From Pseudomonadota bacterium (GTDB lineage: Bacteria; Pseudomonadota; Gammaproteobacteria; Xanthomonadales; Xanthomonadaceae), in the NCBI GenBank assembly GCA_023386795.1, contig JAEWJB010000059.1:1-22944 (forward strand): a stretch of DNA of 22,944 bases, in the 5' to 3' direction. The position numbers and the translations under genes are program-made. Shown here one piece after another: positions 1-8,029 of the stretch. The stretch's first letter is position 1, and each line of letters begins with the position of its first letter. A model generated the notes under the pieces. That model did not search any database. It was not told the origin of the DNA and worked only from the letters and a program-made list of their open reading frames with translations.

Positions 1-1402
<1,402 letters not shown>

Positions 1403-1430
1403 TCCGGCCACCGCGGGTCCAAAATGGAAC

Positions 1431-1454
1431 GCGCCCTTCGGGGCGCTTTTTTTT
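1431..1454 (+). terminator. Rho-independent terminator after ftsH
   Basis: A GCGCCC / GGGCGC stem (1431-1436 and 1441-1446) closed by a TTCG tetraloop is followed by eight T residues (1447-1454). It lies 28 nt after the ftsH stop codon, so folP should be transcribed from its own promoter. Confidence 0.9.
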
Positions 1455-1573
1455 GGGGGGGGTTGCAGCAAAGGCGATGTGCTGACGCTGGAAGATCATC
1501 GACGCGGTCACCGACGGCAACGCGTGGTCCGGCCACCACAAGTCCGCGCCCGCCCACGGCGCCGGCCGTTCGG

Positions 1574-1603
1574 TAGGCACGGCCGCGCACCGTGCGCGAC
1601 AAT
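1574..1603 (+). promoter_or_regulatory. Possible folP-miaA promoter
   Basis: GACAAT at 1598-1603 is a fair -10 hexamer, with TAGGCA (1574-1579) 18 bp upstream as a weak -35. A promoter is expected here because the ftsH terminator isolates folP. Of the 241-bp gap, 1455-1573 shows nothing else that I can recognise. Confidence 0.3.
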
Positions 1604-1630
1604 GGCGGCCGCTTGCACAGAGGTCGCCCC

Positions 1631-1696
1631 ATGCCGCTTTCCGCCGATCTTCCGATTCCCGCGATGCCGCGCCTTTCGCGCGCCCGGAGCGCCTGA
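1631..1696 (+). CDS. Possible 21-codon leader ORF overlapping the folP start
   Basis: An ATG at 1631 opens 21 sense codons (starting MPLSADLPIPA) and stops at TGA 1694-1696, whose last base is the A of the folP ATG (TGATG). It could couple folP translation to an upstream reading event. It has only a weak purine stretch before its ATG, encodes no recognisable peptide, and may be a chance ORF. The folP start has its own GGAG, so the leader is not needed to explain initiation. Confidence 0.15.
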   Translation: MPLSADLPIPAMPRLSRARSA

Positions 1697-2601
1697 TGTT
1701 CGATACCGCCCTGGTGCTGGACTGCAACGGCCGCGCGCTGCGACTCGATCGCCCGCGGGTGATGGGCATCGTCAACGTCACCCCGGATTCGTTCTCCGAC
1801 GGCGGCGCGCATGACACCGTCGAGGCCGCGGTCGCCCACGGCCTGAAGCTGGCCGAAGAAGGCGCCGACGTGCTGGACATCGGCGGCGAATCCACGCGTC
1901 CGGGCGCCGAGCCGGTATCGCTGGAGGAGGAACTGCGCCGCGTCGTGCCGGTGATCGAACAACTGGCCGCACGCACCGCGTTGCCGATCAGCATCGACAC
2001 CTTCAAGCCGGAGGTGATGCGCGCGGCGGTGTCCGCCGGCGCGGGCCTCATCAACGACATCTACGGCTTGCGCGCACCGGGCGCGCTGGAGGCAGCCGCC
2101 GAGCTGCGGGTGCCGGTCGTGCTGATGCACATGCTCGGCGAGCCGCGCTCGATGCAGGACAACCCGGTCTACGAAGACGTCGTGGCCGACGTGCACCGCT
2201 TCCTGGCCGAGCGCGTGTTCGCCGCGGAGATGGCGGGCATCGACAAGCGCCGGCTCATCCTCGACCCCGGCTTCGGCTTCGGCAAGACCACCGCGCACAA
2301 CCTGCAGCTGCTGGCCGGGCTGGAGCGCTTCGTCGAGTTCGGCTTGCCGCTGCTGGCCGGGCTGTCGCGCAAGCGCAGCATCGGCGAAATCACCGGGCGT
2401 AGCGTGCCCGGTGAGCGGGTGGCCGGTTCGGTCGCCGCGCACCTGGTGGCCGCGCAGCGCGGTGCCTTGCTGCTGCGCGTGCACGATGTGGCGCCCACCG
2501 TGGACGCATTGAAGGTGTGGGCGGCAATCGACGCGGTCCCGGTGCCGCGCCGGGAGCGCGCCACCGCCGCGCCGACGATCCGCTGGCCGGACGAAGACTG
2601 A
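1696..2601 (+). CDS. folP: Dihydropteroate synthase
   Basis: FolP condenses 6-hydroxymethyl-7,8-dihydropterin diphosphate with p-aminobenzoate to give 7,8-dihydropteroate in cytoplasmic folate synthesis; it is the sulfonamide target. The 301-residue product shows the two family signatures: GIVNVTPDSFSDGG at about 24-37 and DIGGESTRPGA at about 61-71. Further pterin and phosphate-site segments follow (SIDTF, NDIYGL, DPGFGFGKT, GLSRKR and the C-terminal RVHDV). Length is somewhat above the 280 or so usual for proteobacteria because of a short C-terminal extension. The ATG at 1696 has GGAG at 1686-1689. The stop overlaps the miaA start (TGATG), so the two genes should be translationally coupled, although their pathways differ. 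Confidence 0.97.
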   Translation: MFDTALVLDCNGRALRLDRPRVMGIVNVTPDSFSDGGAHDTVEAAVAHGLKLAEEGADVLDIGGESTRPGAEPVSLEEELRRVVPVIEQLAARTALPISIDTFKPEVMRAAVSAGAGLINDIYGLRAPGALEAAAELRVPVVLMHMLGEPRSMQDNPVYEDVVADVHRFLAERVFAAEMAGIDKRRLILDPGFGFGKTTAHNLQLLAGLERFVEFGLPLLAGLSRKRSIGEITGRSVPGERVAGSVAAHLVAAQRGALLLRVHDVAPTVDALKVWAAIDAVPVPRRERATAAPTIRWPDED

Positions 2602-3584
2602 TGCCGGCGGATCGCCGTCCGCGGGCGATCGCGCTGATGGGCCCGACCGCCAGCGGCAAGACTGCGCTGGCGATCGAATGGGCGCAGCGGCTGGGCGGGG
2701 AGATCGTCAGTGTCGACTCGGCGCTGGTCTACCGCGGGCTGGATATCGGCGCGGCCAAGCCGGACGCGGCACTGCAGGCGGCCGTGCCGCACCACCTGCT
2801 CGATGTGCGCGACCCCTGGCAGACGTATTCGGCCGCCGAGTTCGCGGTGGATGCGCGTGCGGCGATCGAACAGATCGTTGCCCGCGGGCGCGTGCCGATC
2901 CTGGCCGGCGGGACCGGCCTGTACTTCAGCGCATTGCTCGAGGGCCTGGCCGAGATGCCACCGGCCGATGCGTCCGTGCGCGCCCGCCTCGCCGCCGAGG
3001 CGGAGGCCAGCGGTTGGCCGGCGCTGCACAGGCAGCTCGCCGAAGTGGATCCGCCGGCCGCCGCGCGCATCCATGCCACCGACCCGCAGCGCATCCAGCG
3101 TGCGTTGGAGGTCTACCGGCTCAGCGGCAAGCCGATCAGCTGGTGGCAGTCGCAGCCGGCCGGGCCGCGACTGCCCCTGCGGGTGCTCAAGCTGGTGCTT
3201 GCGCCGGCTGAGCGTGCCGTCCTGCACGATCGCATCGCGCGCCGCTTCGACGCCATGCTGGCCGACGGCTTCCTGGACGAAGTGCGCCAGCTGCGCGCGC
3301 TGCCCGGGATGCAGGCGGTCGCCGCGCCGCTGGACCTGCCGGCCGTGCGGGCGGTGGGTTACCGGCAGGCCTGGGAGTTCCTCGACGGCACCACCGACGC
3401 CGCCACCTTCCGCGACAAGGCCATTCAGGCGACCCGCCAGCTGGCCAAGCGGCAGCTGACGTGGCTGCGCGGGGAACTGGACGCGCGCTGGTTCGACCCG
3501 GAGCGTGACCGCCGTCAGCTTGAACAGGCATCGGCTGCCTTCTTCGCCACAAAGGGTGCTGGCGGGCCGGCAACAGGCGTGTAA
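2601..3584 (+). CDS. miaA: tRNA dimethylallyltransferase
   Basis: MiaA transfers a dimethylallyl group to N6 of A37 in tRNAs that read UNN codons, the first step to ms2i6A. The 327-residue protein begins MPADRRPRAIALMGPTASGK, with the P-loop GPTASGKT at 14-21, the catalytic-site SVDSALVY (Asp39), the conserved AGGTGLYF at about 102-109 and a DPQRIQRALEV helix. I chose ATG 2601, which overlaps the folP stop by one base. The frame is open further upstream to a possible start at 2517, but that lies inside folP and would add 28 residues with no family counterpart. As in E. coli, hfq follows, 72 bp downstream. That gap carries no clear terminator. Confidence 0.97.
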   Translation: MPADRRPRAIALMGPTASGKTALAIEWAQRLGGEIVSVDSALVYRGLDIGAAKPDAALQAAVPHHLLDVRDPWQTYSAAEFAVDARAAIEQIVARGRVPILAGGTGLYFSALLEGLAEMPPADASVRARLAAEAEASGWPALHRQLAEVDPPAAARIHATDPQRIQRALEVYRLSGKPISWWQSQPAGPRLPLRVLKLVLAPAERAVLHDRIARRFDAMLADGFLDEVRQLRALPGMQAVAAPLDLPAVRAVGYRQAWEFLDGTTDAATFRDKAIQATRQLAKRQLTWLRGELDARWFDPERDRRQLEQASAAFFATKGAGGPATGV

Positions 3585-3656
3585 CATCACCGTTCCGGAA
3601 CCGGCTGGGGAAAGCGGGTCGACCGGCAACATAAGAACAATAACGGAGCGTGTGTG

Positions 3657-3929
3657 ATGTCCAAGGGGCAATCCTTGCAGGACCCTTTTCTGAACGCCCT
3701 GCGTCGGGAGCGGGTGCCGGTCTCGGTCTATCTGGTCAACGGGATCAAGCTGCAGGGGACGATCGAGTCCTTCGACCAGTTCGTTGTGCTGCTGCGTAAT
3801 ACCGTCAGCCAGATGGTCTACAAGCACGCCATTTCCACCGTCGTGCCGGCGCGCAATGTCCGCGTGGGGCCGGGCGGTGGCTACGTGCAGTCCAATGATG
3901 GTTCCCAGGCGGAAGATGAAGTCGAGTAA
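3657..3929 (+). CDS. hfq: RNA-binding chaperone Hfq
   Basis: Hfq is a hexameric Sm-like protein that pairs small RNAs with mRNAs. The 90-residue product carries Sm1 (about 8-48) and Sm2 (NTVSQMVYKHAIS). Key RNA-binding residues are visible: Gln8, Phe42, and the Tyr55-Lys56-His57 motif of the proximal pocket. The rim patch is RRER at 16-19. A short acidic Gly/Ser tail follows the Sm core. I chose ATG 3657, with GGAG at 3645-3648 eight bases upstream; the in-frame GTG at 3654 would add only one methionine. hflX follows after 14 bp, so the two are probably cotranscribed. The 72-bp region before hfq contains a small GTTCCGGAAC palindrome but no promoter that I would defend. Confidence 0.98.
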   Translation: MSKGQSLQDPFLNALRRERVPVSVYLVNGIKLQGTIESFDQFVVLLRNTVSQMVYKHAISTVVPARNVRVGPGGGYVQSNDGSQAEDEVE

Positions 3930-3943
3930 TACCGGAGTCCTGC

Positions 3944-5260
3944 GTGTTTGACCGCTCCAAGCGAGGCGAACACGCGCTGTTGATCCAGACCCACGCCGGT
4001 GGGCCTGCCGAGGAGGATGTGCTCGAGGAGTTCGTGGACCTGGCCAAGTCGGCCGGTGCCACCGTGGCCGCGACGCTGACCGCGCGCATCGACCGCCCCA
4101 GCCCGTCCACGCTGATCGGCAGCGGCAAGTTGGAAGAGGTCAAGGCGGCGGCCGATGCGACCGGCGCCGACCTGGTGCTGGTCAACCACTCGCTCTCGCC
4201 CGTGCAGGAGCGCAACCTGGAACGGGCCCTGCAGCGGCGGGTGATCGACCGCACCGGCCTGATCCTGGATATCTTCGCCCAGCGGGCGCACAGCCACGAA
4301 GGCAAGTTGCAGGTCGAGCTGGCGCAGTTGCGCCACCTGGCCACGCGGCTGGTGCGCGGCTGGACCCACCTGGAGCGCCAGCGCGGCGGTTCGATCGGCC
4401 TGCGCGGCCCGGGTGAAACCCAGTTGGAAACCGACCGCCGCCTGCTGCAGAAGCGGGTGGAACAGCTGCAGAAGCGGCTGGAGAAGGTGGAGGTACAGCG
4501 CACGCAGATGCGCCGCGCGCGCGTGCGCAGCGAGCTGCCGCGCATCGCGCTCGTCGGCTATACCAACGCCGGCAAGTCCACCCTGTTCAATGCGTTGACC
4601 GGCGCCGAGGCCTACGCCGCCGACCAACTGTTCGCCACTCTGGACCCCACCGTGCGCCGCATTTCGCTGCCGGGCGGCAACGTGATCCTGGCCGATACCG
4701 TGGGCTTCGTGCGCGACCTGCCACATGAACTCGTCGCCGCGTTCCGTTCGACCTTGTCCGAAGCGCGCGAGGCCGACTTGCTGCTGCATGTGGTGGATGC
4801 CGCCGATCCGCTGCGCGAGGACCGCATCCGCCAGGTGGACGAAGTACTGCAGGCCGTCGGCGCGGGCGACTTGCCGCAGCTGCTGGTGTTCAACAAGATC
4901 GACCGCATCGAGGGCGCCGAGGTGCGTCACGACGCGCAAGACGGCGTGCCCGACCAGGCGCGGCGCGAACGAGTGTGGATTTCCGCGCGGGACGGGCGCG
5001 GGCTGGAACTGCTGCAGCGCGTGCTCGGCCAGCGCCTGGGCCTGCAACACGTCACCGGTTCGCTGCGGCTGCCGCCGTCGGCCGGACGCCTGCGTTCGCG
5101 CCTGCATGCGCTGGAAGTGGTACAGGGCGAGCAGGCCGACGAAGACGGCTGGCTGCTGGAAGTCGATATTCCCATCGCCGAAGCCGAGCGCCTGGCCGCC
5201 AGCCGCGATGGTGCGCCGATCCGCGCGTTGCTGCCGGAACCGCCCGCCGAGGAATGGTGA
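3944..5260 (+). CDS. hflX: Ribosome-associated GTPase HflX
   Basis: HflX binds the 50S subunit and splits stalled or heat-damaged 70S ribosomes. The 438-residue protein has the N-terminal HflX domain (about 10-160), with the conserved STLIGSGKLEE and the glycine-rich GGSIGLRGPGETQLETDRR. A charged helical segment follows (about 165-195). The G domain has G1 GYTNAGKS (205-212), the G2 threonine in ATLDPT, G3 DTVG (251-254), G4 NKID (317-320) and a G5-like ISARDGRG. The start is GTG 3944, with GGAG at 3934-3937. In E. coli hflK and hflC follow hflX; here pncC follows after 70 bp instead. Confidence 0.97.
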   Translation: MFDRSKRGEHALLIQTHAGGPAEEDVLEEFVDLAKSAGATVAATLTARIDRPSPSTLIGSGKLEEVKAAADATGADLVLVNHSLSPVQERNLERALQRRVIDRTGLILDIFAQRAHSHEGKLQVELAQLRHLATRLVRGWTHLERQRGGSIGLRGPGETQLETDRRLLQKRVEQLQKRLEKVEVQRTQMRRARVRSELPRIALVGYTNAGKSTLFNALTGAEAYAADQLFATLDPTVRRISLPGGNVILADTVGFVRDLPHELVAAFRSTLSEAREADLLLHVVDAADPLREDRIRQVDEVLQAVGAGDLPQLLVFNKIDRIEGAEVRHDAQDGVPDQARRERVWISARDGRGLELLQRVLGQRLGLQHVTGSLRLPPSAGRLRSRLHALEVVQGEQADEDGWLLEVDIPIAEAERLAASRDGAPIRALLPEPPAEEW

Positions 5261-5274
5261 CCGCGGCGGTCGGG

Positions 5275-5303
5275 GCGACAGCGCTGCCGGATTGGGCTAA
5301 AAA
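5275..5303 (+). promoter_or_regulatory. Possible pncC promoter
   Basis: GCGACA (5275-5280) and TAAAAA (5298-5303) are separated by 17 bp, each matching 4 of 6 consensus bases. The -10 lies in the loop of a small GCTGCC/GGCAGC inverted repeat. Transcription would begin about 20 bases before the pncC ATG. Confidence 0.35.
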
Positions 5304-5330
5304 GGCAGCCATCCCCCGAACCGATCCGCC

Positions 5331-5822
5331 ATGAGTCCGACCGACGCCGAACTGCGGCAGCTCGCCGAGCTGCTGGGACACCAACTGCAGGGTGCGCGCG
5401 AGCGCCTGGTCACCGCCGAGAGCTGCACCGGCGGCTGGATCGCCAAGGCGGTGACCGATGTTGCCGGTTCCTCGGCGTGGTTCGATTGCGGCATGGCCGC
5501 CTACAGTTACGAGGCCAAGCAGGCCTTGCTCGGCGTGCGCCCGCAGACGCTGGAAGTGCATGGCGCGGTGAGCCGCGAGACGGTGATCGAGATGGTGTCC
5601 GGCGCGCTGGTCAACTCCGGCGCGAGCATCGCCGTGGCGGTGACCGGCATCGCCGGGCCCGGGGGCGGCAGCGACGACAAGCCGGTCGGCACGGTGTGGA
5701 TCGGCTGGAAGCGCCGAGGGGGCTACGCCAAGGCCGAGGTGTTCCATTTCGACGGCGACCGCGACGCGGTGCGTCGCCAGACGGTGGCCTCCGCGCTGCG
5801 TGGGTTGGGTACGCTGCTGTGA
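5331..5822 (+). CDS. pncC: Nicotinamide-nucleotide amidohydrolase (stand-alone CinA C-terminal domain)
   Basis: PncC deamidates nicotinamide mononucleotide to nicotinate mononucleotide, recycling the NMN released by DNA ligase. The 163-residue protein is only the CinA C-terminal domain; the N-terminal MocF-like domain of full CinA is absent, as in the E. coli YgaD/PncC type. Visible signatures are TAESCTGG (28-35, containing the proposed catalytic Ser-Cys region), the AYSYEAKQALLGV segment, and GIAGPGGGSDDKPVGTVWIG. The ATG at 5331 is preceded by a purine-poor stretch with no clear Shine-Dalgarno. An older annotation of this family as competence-damage protein CinA is less accurate. E. coli ygaD also lies just upstream of recA, so its placement near lexA/recA is a recurrent neighbourhood. 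Confidence 0.93.
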   Translation: MSPTDAELRQLAELLGHQLQGARERLVTAESCTGGWIAKAVTDVAGSSAWFDCGMAAYSYEAKQALLGVRPQTLEVHGAVSRETVIEMVSGALVNSGASIAVAVTGIAGPGGGSDDKPVGTVWIGWKRRGGYAKAEVFHFDGDRDAVRRQTVASALRGLGTLL

Positions 5823-5862
5823 AGGGCACGGCGCCCCGGGCCGGTGAGGGGAGGGTGCGCTG

Positions 5863-7536
5863 ATGTGGGAGGCGCTGGGCACGGTACGCGACCTGGGGCG
5901 GATGCAGGAAATCGCCTCGGTGCTGATCCGCTACGGTTTCGGCGACATCGTGCGTCGCATCGGCCTGGCGCAATGGCTGGAGCGCGCTGGCCGCCTGCTG
6001 CATTGGCACAACGCCGACGAGATGCTGCGCATGTCCGCTGCCACGCGGGTGCGTCGTGCGATGGAGGACCTCGGCCCGACCTTCGTCAAGCTGGGCCAGG
6101 TGATGGCCACGCGCGTGGACCTGCTGCCTCCGGAGTGGATCGCCGAGCTGAGCGAATTGCAGAACGCGGTGCCGGCGCTGCCGTTCGAACAGGTGCGTCC
6201 GCAACTGGTGGCCGATCTGGGCGCTGCACCGGAAGACATTTTCGCGCGTCTGGACGAACAGCCGCTGGCCGCGGCCTCCCTGGCGCAGACCCATCGTGCG
6301 TGGCTGGATGATGGGCGCGCCGTGGTGCTCAAGATCCGGCGACCAGGTATCGGCGAGGTGATCGAGGCGGACCTGCGCCTGCTCGCGCGCCTGGCCGAAG
6401 TGATCGAGGCACAGCTGCCGGACCTGCGCCGCTACCGGCCGGCGGAGGTGGTGCGGCAATTCACCGTGTCGCTGCGGCGGGAACTGGATTTCGCCGCCGA
6501 GTGCCGGCATGCCGAGAAGATCGCCGGCCATTTCGCCGGACACCCGGAGATCTTCATTCCGGCCGTGCATTGGGAGTGGACCTGCGCGTCGCTCAACGTG
6601 CAGGACTTCGTGGACGGCATCCCGGGGCGCGACCTGGCGGCAGTGGATGCAGCGGGCCTGGACCGCGTCGAGCTGGCGCGACGGGGCGCGGGCATCGTGT
6701 TGAAGATGGTGCTGGAGGATGGCTATTTCCATGCCGATCCCCATCCCGGAAACATCTTCTATCTGCGCGATGGTCGCATCGGGGTGATCGACTTCGGCAT
6801 GGTCGGCCGGCTCACCGAGGAGCGTCGTTTCCAGATCGCGCGGCTGTTGCACGGGGCGGTGGAGCACGATGCCGAGGCGGTGACCGACGTGCTGCTGGGC
6901 TGGGCCGACGGCGGGCTGGAGGTGGACGAGGGCCGGTTGCAGACGGACGTGGCGCTGTTCGTGGAGCAGTATCGCGGGGTGCCGCTGAAGGAGCTGCGCA
7001 TCGGGCAGATGCTGGCCGACATCACCGGGATCCTGCGCGACCATTCCCTGGTGCTGCCTTCGGACCTGGCGCTGATGATCAAGGCGTTCCTGACGCTGGA
7101 GGGGATGGGGCGCCAGCTCGATCCGGATTTCGACATGGCCAGCGAGGCGCGGCCCTACCTGCAGCGGGTGATGCTGCAGCGCTTCGGCCCGGCGCAGCTG
7201 TGGCAGCGCGGGCGGCGCGGCGTGGGCGGGTTGCTCGAACTGGCCGGCGATCTGCCGCGCGACCTGCGCCGGCTGCTGCAGGCGGCCAAGCGCGGGCGCC
7301 TGCAGTTGCGGGTGGAGACCGAGGCGCTCAAGGGGTTCGGTGACCAGGTCAATCGCGCAGCCAATCGCCTGACGATGGGAATCGTGACGGCGGCGCTGAT
7401 CATCGGGTCTTCCATCGTGATGAACAGTATCGGCGGGGTGTCCAGCCGGTGGCTGCTGGCCATGGGGGTGACCGGGTTCGTCGGTGCCGGGTTGTGCGGG
7501 TTGTGGATTCTTTATGCGATCTGGCGGAGTCGGTAG
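5863..7536 (+). CDS. ubiB: UbiB-family (ABC1/ADCK) atypical kinase-like protein
   Basis: UbiB-family proteins are membrane-anchored protein-kinase-like ATPases that support ubiquinone biosynthesis, probably by handling its lipid intermediates. The 557-residue product has the family-defining KxGQ motif (KLGQ at 76-79), the alanine-rich nucleotide loop AAASLAQTH (136-144; more typical members read SIAQVH), the ATP-binding lysine in VVLKIRRPG (Lys157), the catalytic HADPHPGN (290-297) and the metal-binding DFG (310-312). Two hydrophobic segments in the last 55 residues (about 503-525 and 530-553) are the usual C-terminal membrane anchor. It starts 40 bp after pncC with GGGAG in GGTGAGGGGAGG upstream. 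The other ubiquinone genes are not in the window, so the symbol rests on family membership. Confidence 0.88.
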   Translation: MWEALGTVRDLGRMQEIASVLIRYGFGDIVRRIGLAQWLERAGRLLHWHNADEMLRMSAATRVRRAMEDLGPTFVKLGQVMATRVDLLPPEWIAELSELQNAVPALPFEQVRPQLVADLGAAPEDIFARLDEQPLAAASLAQTHRAWLDDGRAVVLKIRRPGIGEVIEADLRLLARLAEVIEAQLPDLRRYRPAEVVRQFTVSLRRELDFAAECRHAEKIAGHFAGHPEIFIPAVHWEWTCASLNVQDFVDGIPGRDLAAVDAAGLDRVELARRGAGIVLKMVLEDGYFHADPHPGNIFYLRDGRIGVIDFGMVGRLTEERRFQIARLLHGAVEHDAEAVTDVLLGWADGGLEVDEGRLQTDVALFVEQYRGVPLKELRIGQMLADITGILRDHSLVLPSDLALMIKAFLTLEGMGRQLDPDFDMASEARPYLQRVMLQRFGPAQLWQRGRRGVGGLLELAGDLPRDLRRLLQAAKRGRLQLRVETEALKGFGDQVNRAANRLTMGIVTAALIIGSSIVMNSIGGVSSRWLLAMGVTGFVGAGLCGLWILYAIWRSR

Positions 7537-7642
7537 GGGTGGGGGTCTTGGGCGGCCATGGGTCGCCGATTCTGGGTTCCGGTTGCGGTGATTTGATTTG
7601 GCCTTCGAGGTTGATCGGCTGGCTTGTTTTTGTGCACGGCCT

Positions 7643-7742
7643 GCGGGGGCGGGGCCCTTTCGGGACACGCCGTGAACCCATCCATGGGGGCTCGTAGGCG
7701 ACATCCATGTCGCCTACGGTCCCTAAAGGGCCCAGCCCCCGC
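7643..7742 (-). repeat. Palindromic element 1 (100 nt, clover-like, inverted relative to element 2)
   Basis: Outer arms of 24 nt (7643-7666 and 7719-7742, two mismatches, each containing GGGCCCTTT or its complement) enclose two further perfect hairpins. One is CCCAT-CC-ATGGG at 7677-7688. The other is a 12-bp stem, 7693-7704 with 7707-7718, closed by CC, so that its apex reads ACATCCATGT. Folded, it gives one long stem carrying two side hairpins. It does not code for protein in any sensible frame. It resembles dispersed palindromic repeats of the REP class in general form; whether it is repeated elsewhere cannot be seen here. The minus strand is assigned because its reverse complement has the same order of parts as element 2. 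Confidence 0.8.
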
Positions 7743-7838
7743 AGACCCTCAAGATCATCACGACCGGATGCCGTCAAAAGGCGCGCGCCACCCACACCGC
7801 GCGCGCTATCGAAGTGGGATCAATGACGCGCCTAGCCT

Positions 7839-7938
7839 CGGGCTGGCGCATAGGTTCGTCAGCGGGCCATGGATGGCCCGCGGCGGCGAGTCAGACAGGA
7901 TGTCTGACCGAGCCGTGACGGACCTATGCGCCAGCCCG
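7839..7938 (+). repeat. Palindromic element 2 (100 nt, clover-like)
   Basis: Outer arms of 23 nt (7839-7861 and 7916-7938) pair with a single G-T type mismatch; both contain GGCGCATAGG or its complement. Inside are two perfect hairpins: GCGGGCCAT/ATGGCCCGC at 7862-7881 around GG, and GTCAGACA/TGTCTGAC at 7890-7908 around GGA. Order and spacing are arm, hairpin directly abutting, 8-nt gap, hairpin, 7-nt gap, arm. Element 1, read on the other strand, has the same order, with gaps of 4 and 10 nt, and also totals 100 nt. Stem sequences differ, but hairpin tips share ATGGAT or AGGAT. Confidence 0.8.
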
Positions 7939-7992
7939 GGGCCCGCACCGCGAGCCACGAAACCAGCCGCCCCCACAGCGCCAAGAAAAACA

Positions 7993-8027
7993 TTGCATGC
8001 CCATGCTGTTAGTAGTAATACTACTAA
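7993..8027 (+). promoter_or_regulatory. LexA operator overlapping the lexA promoter
   Basis: TTAGTAGTAATACTACTAA at 8009-8027 is a perfect palindrome (9-bp arms around one central base) and matches the TTAG-N6-TACTA operator known for Xanthomonas and Xylella LexA. A promoter can be drawn through it: TTGCAT (7993-7998), 17 bp, TAATAC (8016-8021), both imperfect. LexA binding would then block its own transcription. Only two bases (8028-8029) separate the operator from the lexA ATG. Confidence 0.88.
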
Positions 8028-8029
8028 CC

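Larger units (their letters stand above)
7537..8029 (+). other. 493-bp gene-free region between ubiB and lexA
   Basis: No credible gene is present. From left to right it holds: a 7-bp hairpin GGCGGCC-ATG-GGTCGCC at 7551-7567 just after ubiB; a T-rich stretch around 7591-7632; palindromic element 1 (7643-7742); a 96-bp spacer with a GCGCGCG/CGCGCGC inverted repeat (7781-7787 and 7798-7804); palindromic element 2 (7839-7938); and the lexA promoter/operator. The elements could also act as a bidirectional transcription barrier between ubiB and lexA. Confidence 0.8.

Noticed and set aside
1455..1630. A short frame with protein-like residues (WKIIDAVTDGNAWSGHH) between ftsH and folP
   Set aside because: It opens directly after a stop codon with no start codon in frame before the folP region and matches nothing that I know; it could be a decayed remnant, but there is no evidence.
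7997..8029. Upstream ATG giving LexA an 11-residue extension
   Set aside because: The extension would be encoded by the LexA operator itself, has no ribosome-binding site, and precedes the conserved MDLTDTQQA start.
7537..8029. A CRISPR array or IS terminal repeats in the long intergenic region
   Set aside because: There are only two structural units, in opposite orientations, with different sequences and no regular spacers, and there is no transposase or flanking target duplication.
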